From Sulfuricurvum sp. IAE1 (GTDB lineage Bacteria; Campylobacterota; Campylobacteria; Campylobacterales; Sulfurimonadaceae), in assembly GCA_945867285.1 (NCBI GenBank), contig CAMBHX010000004.1, forward strand, positions 1-29,134: 29,134 nucleotides of DNA, written 5' to 3'. The notes beneath the pieces are model-generated. The model did no database searches, was not told the DNA's origin, and saw only the letters and a list, made by a program, of their open reading frames with translations. Numbering within the stretch: the first letter of the stretch is position 1; the number at the start of each line of letters is the position of its first letter. Position numbers and translations under genes: made by a program. Positions 15,521 to 23,489 of this stretch are shown piece by piece.

Positions 15521-16137
15521 ATATTATTAAAGGTACTATTGATTCAAAGATCATTAAACTGACTCGCCCTGACTCGATTAAATACATACAAAATCGTGAG
15601 ACATTAGGGATTATCGGTGGAGAATTTGCAATCACTTACGACCACGATGATATGCCTATTACAACACTTCTTGGCTCTTGTGTGGGTGTCATGCTGTACG
15701 ATAATGTTGTGAGAGTAAAAGGGATGAACCATTTTCTCCTCCCCTCTTCTTGTGCGCAAGGCGAATCGTGTCGTTTTGGTCTCTATGCTATGGAAACCAT
15801 GCTCAACGAGATGTACAAACTCGGATGTAAAAAAGAGAATCTAACAGCTAAAATTGCAGGCGGTGCAATGATACTTCAAGATTTAACAGAAAACATAGGT
15901 GAGAAAAACGTCATGTTTGCACGAAGCTTCTGCCGCTCTGAGGGAATTCGAGTAATTTCAGAACATGTATTAGGAAACAATGGTCGTGTTGTCATGCTTG
16001 ATAATGACTTTAAAACCGTTGCAAAATCGATTATAAATCGAACAATGGACGAGAGAATCACTCAAGCAGACCGAGCACTTGCACGTGCCATCAACAAAGT
16101 TGATACTATCGTCACCCATGACGTCACCCTATTCTAA
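15517..16137 (+). CDS. cheD: Chemoreceptor glutamine deamidase CheD
   Basis: CheD converts receptor glutamines to glutamates and in some bacteria is tied to CheY signalling through CheC. The 206-residue product shows the catalytic cysteine C55 in LLGSCVGVMLYD and the catalytic histidine H72 in GMNHFLLP, then RFGLYAMETML and AKIAGGAMI, all in family order. It is co-translated with cheR (ATGA overlap) and followed by cheB after 15 nt, giving a compact adaptation block. No CheC gene is present in the window. Confidence 0.93.
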   Translation: MNIIKGTIDSKIIKLTRPDSIKYIQNRETLGIIGGEFAITYDHDDMPITTLLGSCVGVMLYDNVVRVKGMNHFLLPSSCAQGESCRFGLYAMETMLNEMYKLGCKKENLTAKIAGGAMILQDLTENIGEKNVMFARSFCRSEGIRVISEHVLGNNGRVVMLDNDFKTVAKSIINRTMDERITQADRALARAINKVDTIVTHDVTLF

Positions 16138-16152
16138 GAAGGGACAATTATT

Positions 16153-17223
16153 ATGTACAGTGTACTTATTATCGATGATTCTCCACTGATGCAACGTATC
16201 CTCACGGATATGATTTCACGTGTAGAAGATTTTGAAGTTGTTGCTACGGCATCTGATGCGTATGAAGCACGTGAACTCATTAAACAGCATAAGCCTGATC
16301 TTGTCACCATCGACATTAACATGCCAAAAATGGACGGTGTTACCTTTTTGCGTAACCTAATGCGACTTCATCCAATGCCTGCTATTGTCATCTCAACAGA
16401 TGCTTCCAAACACCACGAAGTGTTTGATGATGGGGCAATAGGCTTTATTGCCAAAAAAGAGATTGGTGAAAAAGATGCATCATTTTTTGGACGGATTGAA
16501 GACACACTGATGCGTCTCACATTTTTTCTCGATCGTTATAAAATGAAAAATAACGCATCAAAACCAAAAACTATCGAGATTGAGATTATTAAAAACCATC
16601 CAGACCTCCTTTTACCTCTTAAACCGTCACCTGCTTTAGGAGATAAAATCATCGCAATCGGAGCCTCGACAGGAGGAGTTGAAACATTGCTGGAGATTTT
16701 TTCCAAACTCTCTCCTCCACTGCCTCCTATTCTCATAACCTTGCACATTCCTTTTGGGTTTTCGGGAAGTTTTGCCCAACGTCTCAATCGCGCATCATCA
16801 CTCAATATAAAAGAAGCTACAGATGGAGAATTGTTAGAAACATCTTTCGTTAGAATCGCTCCAGGTAATCGTCATTTACTTGTCGAAAATCGTCAAGGAA
16901 AGTACTATACCAAACTATTAGATGGTCCACGCATCAGTCGGCATAAACCCAGTGTTGACATACTCTTTAGAAGTGTATGTAACAATGCTGGAGCAAGTGC
17001 AATGGGAGTTATTCTTACAGGTATGGGTGATGATGGAAGCATAGGGATGAAAAATATGTATGATGCAGGAGCCTATACTATTGCCCAAAGTGAAAAACAA
17101 TGTGTCGTTTTTGGAATGCCCGACAAAGCAATCAAAGCTAATGCAATTACAACAATAGTAGATTTAAACTCTATCCCAAACAAGATTGAGTCCTTTGGGC
17201 ATAGATCTTACAAAAAAAGATAA
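16153..17223 (+). CDS. cheB: Chemotaxis methylesterase/response regulator CheB
   Basis: Protein of 356 residues with a receiver domain (D8-D9, phospho-acceptor D54 in TIDINMP, K101-K102 region) and a C-terminal methylesterase domain. The catalytic triad is visible: S172 in IGASTGG, H198 in LHIPFGFSGSFA and D294 in LTGMGDDG. CheB removes receptor methyl groups when phosphorylated by CheA. The linker between domains (about 130-163) is lysine-rich. The His region reads HIPFGF where HMP is common, a conservative change. Confidence 0.95.
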   Translation: MYSVLIIDDSPLMQRILTDMISRVEDFEVVATASDAYEARELIKQHKPDLVTIDINMPKMDGVTFLRNLMRLHPMPAIVISTDASKHHEVFDDGAIGFIAKKEIGEKDASFFGRIEDTLMRLTFFLDRYKMKNNASKPKTIEIEIIKNHPDLLLPLKPSPALGDKIIAIGASTGGVETLLEIFSKLSPPLPPILITLHIPFGFSGSFAQRLNRASSLNIKEATDGELLETSFVRIAPGNRHLLVENRQGKYYTKLLDGPRISRHKPSVDILFRSVCNNAGASAMGVILTGMGDDGSIGMKNMYDAGAYTIAQSEKQCVVFGMPDKAIKANAITTIVDLNSIPNKIESFGHRSYKKR

Positions 17224-17233
17224 TGGCATTTGA

Positions 17234-17791
17234 ATGTTGAACAATGAATCAATACTTGAAGGTGTTATTCATGATATACGTGCAAAAGGTGCAACCATTC
17301 ACTCCTGGGGTTTTTCCCAAAATGGTCGAATAATCATCTACGATTCGCACTATCTCCCCCAATATTTTTCCAATATTGCCTGGGCAATCGATTCCCTTGT
17401 GCATTGCTACAATCTGAAAAAAAAATACAAATACCTCTATGAGAAAATCACTATTTCATCGGCACCCAAGCCCGCATCATCCACACAACAAACTCATATC
17501 GTTGATGACTCTAAACTCAGAAGAGCTATTAAAGCGTGTGATGCTATAGTTTTACACGACGATTCTGATTTTTTAATCACCAATCAACTCAAGGTCTATG
17601 CCGCTATTCAAAAAGCACACCATAGAAAACCGTTTGAATATGGCGAATACATCTCGATGCGAAATTCTTTCATAGAGCATTACACAGCCCTTAGTCATAA
17701 TTCCCAAAGCAAACGTCAACAAGAACATTTCAAACGTGTTGTCCAATTTTTTCATGAAATGACATTTATTGACATCAATGAGATGATGTAA
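17234..17791 (+). CDS. Unknown protein, end of the che block
   Basis: I do not recognise this 185-residue protein. It has an N-terminal region (about 1-72) with mixed strands and helices and several aromatic residues (WGFSQNGRIIIYDSHYLPQYF), a Ser/Pro/Thr-rich linker (about 75-92), and a helical basic C-terminal half. No signal peptide, membrane helix or known motif is seen. It starts 10 nt after cheB without a good ribosome site. Position suggests the che transcript, so an accessory role in adaptation or array function is possible but unproven. Confidence 0.7.
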   Translation: MLNNESILEGVIHDIRAKGATIHSWGFSQNGRIIIYDSHYLPQYFSNIAWAIDSLVHCYNLKKKYKYLYEKITISSAPKPASSTQQTHIVDDSKLRRAIKACDAIVLHDDSDFLITNQLKVYAAIQKAHHRKPFEYGEYISMRNSFIEHYTALSHNSQSKRQQEHFKRVVQFFHEMTFIDINEMM

Positions 17792-17815
17792 GATTGAATT
17801 ATAAAAACATCACAT

Positions 17816-17850
17816 TTTGCAACACATTTGCAACACTAAAGCGCGACAAT
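17816..17850 (+). promoter_or_regulatory. TTTGCAACAC direct-repeat box 1 with -10-like site
   Basis: TTTGCAACACA (17816-17826) is followed directly by TTTGCAACACT (17827-17837), 10 of 11 identical. Seven nucleotides later lies GACAAT (17845-17850), where TATAAT stands in the two DISM modules. It is the first of three such boxes and probably drives the kinase block that starts at 17885. Confidence 0.65.
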
Positions 17851-17884
17851 ACAATCAATTATTACGATACGGCCAAGGAGAAAG

Positions 17885-19255
17885 ATGTTTTCCAATAACT
17901 CAAATGTTCTGAAAAGTCATAAAGCAAACATTGCTGAACTCCAGAAAGACTTAGATCAAATTAACAAAAGCCTTTTTGATTCCACTGCGCACACTGCCAT
18001 TTTGTTAGTCGATGAACACGCACAGCTACTTCAATCCAACAACTATTTTCATGAAATTTTTGATACTGTGATGAAAAAATCAGACAAAATTAGTATGCTG
18101 CCTATCACCAATACATACGGCTCATGTAGTAATGACTCATGGTTTGATTTCTTGACCCTCGAAAATGAGCGCATGCTCCCAAAAGTGGAAATGAGCGTCA
18201 ATAATACACTCCTTTATTTTACCATCATCTCTACTGTCATAGGAACCAAAGATGAAGAGGGCGATGCAAAAAGCTTCATCGTCTCCCTCACCGATATCAC
18301 CAATGTAGTAGAACTGCATAATAACGAAATCAGTATCTCCAAAGAACTCGCTTATAAACAAGGTATTTTTGACGTTACCAGCGAATACATTCATAACATT
18401 GGAAACATTGTCACAGGTGCGCAGCATCTCTCTGAACGTATTATAAAAAATCTCGAACCAATGCAGTTTTTTTTCAAATACTTCGATCATATCAAAGAGC
18501 AAATCACTCAAAATGAAATTTTTCTCAAAGATGACATAGGGGACGATTACGCCAAAAGCAAGAAAAAAATCGAGATGAGTCTCAACATCATCGAATCCTC
18601 ACTCACCGATACGATCAAAAACGTTCTTGAACAAGATATGCAAAATCTCCAAAAAGCGATTAGTAACATAGCCACTACCATTGTCTATCAACAAGAGCTT
18701 TATAAAACCAATCAGACGAATATTGATGAACTTATCAAAATTTCTGATGTTCTTTTAGAGATCAATGGAGTTATGGAACAACAGCTTATCAACCATGACG
18801 TAACCCTTCATCTAGATATTTCACCCGAACTCACTTTTAAAATCAACCGTATTCATCTTTTTAATGGTTTATTAAACCTCCTCAAAAATTCGGTTCATGC
18901 ACTCGATAGTGCACATTCACAGCAGCTTTGTACAACAAAAGAGCTTTGGGTGTCTGCCAGAAGTGTTCCTCAAGAAAGCTCATTCTTTGAACTTGACAGC
19001 ATGATGAGTGACTCGATCATCACTAATGAAGACATTATAATTGAGGTACAAGACAACGGTATCGGCATGGATGAAAAAACTATCCAAAATATGTTTATGC
19101 AAGGATTTACAACAAAATCAGACGGTCATGGCCTAGGATTACACTCTTTTGCCAATTTCCTGACCAGTTGCGGTCACTCGATTACCTGCGAATCTGAAGG
19201 AATCGGAAAAGGGACAACATTTATCATTACCCTTTGTACTGGAGAGGAAGTATGA
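17885..19255 (+). CDS. Soluble histidine kinase with PAS-like N-terminus
   Basis: Cytoplasmic kinase of 456 residues, no membrane helix. An N-terminal coiled segment (about 10-35) leads to a PAS-like sensor (about 36-140, ending FIVSLTDITNVVELHNNE). The phospho-accepting histidine is probably H170 in SEYIHNIGNIV, a variant H-box unlike the HQWRQP type of its neighbours. The ATPase domain is complete: LLNLLKNSVHALD, VQDNGIGMDE, FTTKSDGHGLGLHSFANFL and GKGTTFIITL. A strong ribosome site (AAGGAG) precedes the ATG. The stop overlaps the next gene (ATGA), a receiver-kinase hybrid that could take its phosphate. Confidence 0.85.
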   Translation: MFSNNSNVLKSHKANIAELQKDLDQINKSLFDSTAHTAILLVDEHAQLLQSNNYFHEIFDTVMKKSDKISMLPITNTYGSCSNDSWFDFLTLENERMLPKVEMSVNNTLLYFTIISTVIGTKDEEGDAKSFIVSLTDITNVVELHNNEISISKELAYKQGIFDVTSEYIHNIGNIVTGAQHLSERIIKNLEPMQFFFKYFDHIKEQITQNEIFLKDDIGDDYAKSKKKIEMSLNIIESSLTDTIKNVLEQDMQNLQKAISNIATTIVYQQELYKTNQTNIDELIKISDVLLEINGVMEQQLINHDVTLHLDISPELTFKINRIHLFNGLLNLLKNSVHALDSAHSQQLCTTKELWVSARSVPQESSFFELDSMMSDSIITNEDIIIEVQDNGIGMDEKTIQNMFMQGFTTKSDGHGLGLHSFANFLTSCGHSITCESEGIGKGTTFIITLCTGEEV

Positions 19256-20532
19256 CCCAAGAGATGCATGTACTGACCATCGATGATGACAAAAGCATCT
19301 TGGCTGCATACGAATCAATACTCTCTCCTCGAAAAAAAAGTAGTCTTGAAGATGCTCTCATGCAACTGGAAATGCTTCACGATGAGGCAGTCAGCGATGT
19401 TGTGTCCGATGAAAATCTGATTGATTTTACCCTCAATCAAGCAACAAGCGGCTTGGAAGGGGTAGCCAAATTTCAAAAGCTTCATGATAATGGAATTAGT
19501 GTTCCCGTCTGTATCGTCGACATGCGTATGCCCAACGGTATCGATGGTCTTGAAACATCGTTACGCCTAAAACAAATCGATCCGCATGTCCACATTATCA
19601 TCGCAACGGCCTATTCCGATCGAAGTGAAAAAGAAATTCTCTCTTGTTTGAAAAGCAATATTTATTACGTTCGTAAACCATTTAACAGTGAAGAGATTTA
19701 TCAACTCGTTTACTCACTTTCTATCAGTTATGAAGCGACCAAAACTATCAATATGCTTAATAGTGATCTAGAGACCCGAGTCGAAGAAGAGATAGAAAAA
19801 AATCGCCAAAAAGACTCACTTCTCCTCCATCAAGCAAAGCTAGCTTCGATGGGTGAGATGATTGGTAACATCGCCCATCAATGGAGACAACCGCTCAATG
19901 TCATCTCTATGCTATTTCAAAAAGTGAACCGACAATACAAAAATGGGACCCTTAATGATGAGATTGTTGATACAATGCTCGTTCAGGCAATGGCTACTAT
20001 TAGCCATATGTCACAAACTATTGATGATTTTAGAGGCTATTTCGAACCCAATAAAGAGAAAAAAGAGTACTCATTGACTCAAGTAGTTCAACAATCGATT
20101 GGTTTAGTGGAAAGCAGTTTTTCTCTTTGTAACATTAGCATTAAAAACACCCTTAGTGAAGAGATAACACTCTGCGGCTATCCAGAAGATCTCAAACAGG
20201 TCCTCATGAATCTTCTAAACAATGCCAAAGACGCGATAAAAGGAAACGATATTACCGATGGGTTCGTTGAATTTTACGCCGAGAAAATCGATGAAAAAAC
20301 TGCTGTCATTCTATTTCAAGACAATGGAGGCGGTATACCCTCTGAGTACATCGACAAGATTTTTGAGCCGTATTTTACCACCAAGCACAAATCTCAAGGA
20401 ACCGGAATTGGACTGTATATGTCCAAACGCATTGTTGAAGAGCGCATAGAAGGATCAATCTCTGTCAGTAACAACGAGACAGGCGCCTGCTTCAAAATTA
20501 TAATCCCAATAACCAATTCAGCAGAAGGATAA
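19252..20532 (+). CDS. Receiver-histidine kinase hybrid (REC-HK)
   Basis: Soluble signalling protein of 426 residues. The receiver comes first: D11-D13, phospho-acceptor D90 (VDMRMPNG), K142 (RKPF). The distance between the acidic cluster and D90 is about 77 residues instead of about 42, so roughly 35 residues (about 25-60) are inserted after the first helix. A coiled coil (about 162-195) leads to H209 in IAHQWRQPL and a full ATPase domain (LMNLLNNAKDAI, QDNGGGIP, GTGIGLYMSKRI). The start at 19252 (after GGAGAGGAAG) overlaps the previous stop; a longer version from 19234 would bury that ribosome site. It probably receives phosphate on the receiver and tunes its own kinase. Confidence 0.88.
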   Translation: MTQEMHVLTIDDDKSILAAYESILSPRKKSSLEDALMQLEMLHDEAVSDVVSDENLIDFTLNQATSGLEGVAKFQKLHDNGISVPVCIVDMRMPNGIDGLETSLRLKQIDPHVHIIIATAYSDRSEKEILSCLKSNIYYVRKPFNSEEIYQLVYSLSISYEATKTINMLNSDLETRVEEEIEKNRQKDSLLLHQAKLASMGEMIGNIAHQWRQPLNVISMLFQKVNRQYKNGTLNDEIVDTMLVQAMATISHMSQTIDDFRGYFEPNKEKKEYSLTQVVQQSIGLVESSFSLCNISIKNTLSEEITLCGYPEDLKQVLMNLLNNAKDAIKGNDITDGFVEFYAEKIDEKTAVILFQDNGGGIPSEYIDKIFEPYFTTKHKSQGTGIGLYMSKRIVEERIEGSISVSNNETGACFKIIIPITNSAEG

Positions 20533-20534
20533 TC

Positions 20535-21338
20535 ATGCAAAATTCGCTAGAAATCACCAAACAATTAAATATTCTCTTTGTCGACGATGAGGAGATGATA
20601 CGTGAAATGATGAATGAGGTCCTATCTGATACAGTAGGACACATCACGTTAGCTGTGAATGGCAAGGATGGTCTTGATATTTATACCAACTCATTACGCC
20701 CCTACGATATTGTCATAACCGACCAAACCATGCCAATCATGAAGGGTCTGGATATGCTCACCAAAATCAAAGAGATCAATCCAAGCCAAAAGTGCATCAT
20801 GATGACAGCACATTCAGAAGCAGACTATATGCTTAGAGCGATTGAAATCGGAATTGAGCATTTTTTGATCAAACCAATTTATTTTGACAAGCTTGATGAA
20901 ATTATTCTTGAATTGGCGAACAAAATCACAGAAGAAAAACTCGCAATCGAACGCGAACGTAAAGATCGGCTTGAACAGGTCAATCACGCCTTTACCTATT
21001 CACTGGATATGCTAGTGAGCAATATCCCAATCCCATCAATGGTCATTGATCAAGATGACACCATCCTCGTCTATAACAATGAACTTGCGTGCATCATGAC
21101 AGGCACACCAAAATACCAACAATTTCTTGCAAAAGAACTCAAACTAAGTGACCTCAAAGATGAAACTAACGACGAGGATCATTCGCAATTTTGTGATTGG
21201 AAAGAGGAAACGATACAACTTGGCAATGATCTTAACTGTACCATTGACTCAATTTCGTATTCAGTAAAAATCAAAAAAATTGTTGCCGAACAACTCACAC
21301 GTGTCTATGTTGTGTGTTTGATCCAAAACACCTTGTAA
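20535..21338 (+). CDS. Receiver domain protein with C-terminal PAS-like domain
   Basis: Protein of 267 residues. The N-terminal receiver has D17-D18, phospho-acceptor D63 (TDQTMP), T93 region (MMTAHSE) and a KP motif (IKPIYF). A charged coiled coil (about 128-150) connects to a PAS-like domain (about 158-267) starting NIPIPSMVIDQDDTILVYNNEL. There is no DNA-binding, cyclase or kinase output. It starts 2 nt after the REC-HK gene and likely is the next partner in the same relay, acting through protein contacts. Confidence 0.82.
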   Translation: MQNSLEITKQLNILFVDDEEMIREMMNEVLSDTVGHITLAVNGKDGLDIYTNSLRPYDIVITDQTMPIMKGLDMLTKIKEINPSQKCIMMTAHSEADYMLRAIEIGIEHFLIKPIYFDKLDEIILELANKITEEKLAIERERKDRLEQVNHAFTYSLDMLVSNIPIPSMVIDQDDTILVYNNELACIMTGTPKYQQFLAKELKLSDLKDETNDEDHSQFCDWKEETIQLGNDLNCTIDSISYSVKIKKIVAEQLTRVYVVCLIQNTL

Positions 21339-21350
21339 GCAGAAGCACAG

Positions 21351-23438
21351 ATGATTAAAGTTGATCAATCCTACCAAGTAAGTGGAAGCGTAATAGCAAT
21401 TCAATCCGATGAAACCCATTATTATTTTGCTAATAACATTGGAGAAGTTTTTGATGTAAAGCACAAATCAGCTCAACTTAACAAACACCCAGTGCTAGAC
21501 CAAGAACCAGCTCCTTTGCATTTATTTCAAAAAGGGGCATCATTTAGCAAGAATGGCCACGTTTTGTACAGCGCCAACACAAAAGGTTCATGTGCCTTAT
21601 GCGCAAAAGTACCTACGCAAGATGAGTCAAATAATAACAGTAAAAGTAAAACTTCACTAACCAACCATCCCACAGCCTTGCTTCTTCGAGGACACGATCA
21701 ACGCGCCGAAGTAATGCGGTTTTGCGGTCAAAAAAGTCAGTACATTTTTACCGGCGGATCCGATGGAAAAGTCTATATGTATTCAGCCGACTCAGGGGGG
21801 ATTTTGATGTCTCTTAAACCCAGTCCTGATTTTATTTCTCACATCACTATCAATCCTCAGGGCAATTTAATGGCGTATGCGTCATTTGATAAATCGTTTA
21901 TATTACTGGATATTCGACATCAAAAAGAGCTTTTAATGAGCTATCCAGGGGATGTAATCGAGGATTCTGCTTTTTACAAAGAGTCCAATTTTGTCTACGC
22001 CATCGGAAGAGATGGAGTCTCCTACACCTACGATCGTAAAAAAAATATTTTTTCTAAAAAAGCTATTTTCTCTTCATGGCCAAGCTGCTGCGTTATCGAA
22101 GAGAGTGACCGCTTCGCAATTGTAGGGACACGAGGAGGATTTTTACATATCGTCAAACTGAGTGACAATACCATGCTTTCTACTTTCAAACTCGATCAAA
22201 AAGGGATTGCATCACTCCATATCGACGGTTCAAAACTACTTGTAGGGTTTGAAAACGGCTGGACTTATGTCATTGACATGTATGCGTACGTCGATGAATT
22301 TTCACAAGCCATTTCGGTTAAAAACTTCAAAGTAGCCAAAAGATTCCTTGACCAAAATATCTTCTTAGCTATCCATCCTATTTCACAAGTGTTTGAAGAT
22401 GCGTGGGAAGAAATTCTAAATGACATACTTAACCAGCTATCAAGCGGCAACGCCCAAAATGCTCTCGAAGTCGCTGCTCCATTTTTAGTCGATGAAGATC
22501 GAAAAAATGAACTAAATTTTATGGTTCAAAAACAAAAAGAGTTTGAAAAATTCACCCTTGCCATTCAAAACAAAAACTTTTTTGAGGCCTACTCTCTCTT
22601 GGAACGTAATCCATTTTTGGATAAAACCGATAATGCTCGAAAACTAGAACTTTTTTTTATCAAAGCATTTGCTGAAGCTAAAAAAATGATTTTCGCCGAT
22701 CCCCTAAGAAACGGTGTGAAAGCCCAAGAGATTTTAAAACCGTTTAGCTCCGTCCCGTCCAAAAAAGAGATGATATTTTCACTTATGAAAAACTATTCTG
22801 TTTTTCTTAACGCAGATGCATGCATCAAAGAGAAAAAATTCAAGGACTATTTTATTCTCACACAAAACCACTCTTTTTTACAAAATGAAGAAATGTATAA
22901 AAAAGTATGTACACTAGCAGAATCCGCCATCAAAAAAATCAATCTACTTGCCCAACAACGACTCTATGATGAAGCGACAGAGGGGATCAAACAAATCCTT
23001 TCATTTCTCCCTTATAAAGAGGAGATTACTGCCATCGCCAATAAAATTCAACGAGAAAAAAAGCTCATAGAAGCCATAACATCCAATAACATGAATCAAG
23101 CCTATGAACTTATAAATACTTATCCAGAGCTTGAAGAACTCCAAGAATTTATTGATTTTGAAAAATCATTTGATGATACTCTTTCCAAAGCAATGGACGC
23201 TGTTGCCAAAGGTGAGATAAAACAAACACAAATTATTTTGTCACCCTACGTCTCTATTCCCATTTTTAAACCTAAAATAAGAGAATGTATTCGTCAAGCA
23301 AGCTATAATAAAATTGCATCACTTCTGCGTGATGACAATCTCGGAGGAGCAAAAACCATCGCATCGTATTATCTAAAAGAGTTTGGTAAAGATGATGAAT
23401 ATATAAAGTTAATGAAAAAACATGGTCTAGAAAATTAA
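21351..23438 (+). CDS. WD40-like beta-propeller plus alpha-solenoid protein
   Basis: Large cytoplasmic protein of 695 residues with no signal peptide or membrane helix. Residues about 1-312 form repeated beta-strand blades with WD40-type features (LRGHDQ at 112-117; TGGSDGKVYMYSADSG at about 134-149; YASFDKSFILLDIRH; GTRGGFLHIVKLSDN; GFENGWTYVIDM). An extra low-complexity loop (about 88-106) and a CALC pair (81-84) are present. Residues about 320-695 are purely helical and look like a TPR/HEAT-type solenoid with repeated LLERNP, ELINTYPEL-like units. It starts 12 nt after the REC-PAS gene in the kinase block, so it probably acts as a scaffold in that pathway. Function is unknown to me. Confidence 0.78.
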   Translation: MIKVDQSYQVSGSVIAIQSDETHYYFANNIGEVFDVKHKSAQLNKHPVLDQEPAPLHLFQKGASFSKNGHVLYSANTKGSCALCAKVPTQDESNNNSKSKTSLTNHPTALLLRGHDQRAEVMRFCGQKSQYIFTGGSDGKVYMYSADSGGILMSLKPSPDFISHITINPQGNLMAYASFDKSFILLDIRHQKELLMSYPGDVIEDSAFYKESNFVYAIGRDGVSYTYDRKKNIFSKKAIFSSWPSCCVIEESDRFAIVGTRGGFLHIVKLSDNTMLSTFKLDQKGIASLHIDGSKLLVGFENGWTYVIDMYAYVDEFSQAISVKNFKVAKRFLDQNIFLAIHPISQVFEDAWEEILNDILNQLSSGNAQNALEVAAPFLVDEDRKNELNFMVQKQKEFEKFTLAIQNKNFFEAYSLLERNPFLDKTDNARKLELFFIKAFAEAKKMIFADPLRNGVKAQEILKPFSSVPSKKEMIFSLMKNYSVFLNADACIKEKKFKDYFILTQNHSFLQNEEMYKKVCTLAESAIKKINLLAQQRLYDEATEGIKQILSFLPYKEEITAIANKIQREKKLIEAITSNNMNQAYELINTYPELEELQEFIDFEKSFDDTLSKAMDAVAKGEIKQTQIILSPYVSIPIFKPKIRECIRQASYNKIASLLRDDNLGGAKTIASYYLKEFGKDDEYIKLMKKHGLEN

Positions 23439-23447
23439 TATATTCTA

Positions 23448-23469
23448 ACTGCAACGAACTTGCAACACT
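23448..23469 (+). promoter_or_regulatory. TTGCAACAC direct-repeat box 2
   Basis: ACTGCAACGAA (23448-23458) and CTTGCAACACT (23459-23469) share TGCAAC at an 11-bp step; the following AAA matches the other two boxes. The second unit is well conserved, the first less. No good -10 lies 7 nt downstream (TAAGGT at 23477), and the gene starts at 23490, so the transcript would be nearly leaderless or the box acts differently here. Confidence 0.5.
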
Positions 23470-23489
23470 AAATAGATAAGGTTCTATTC

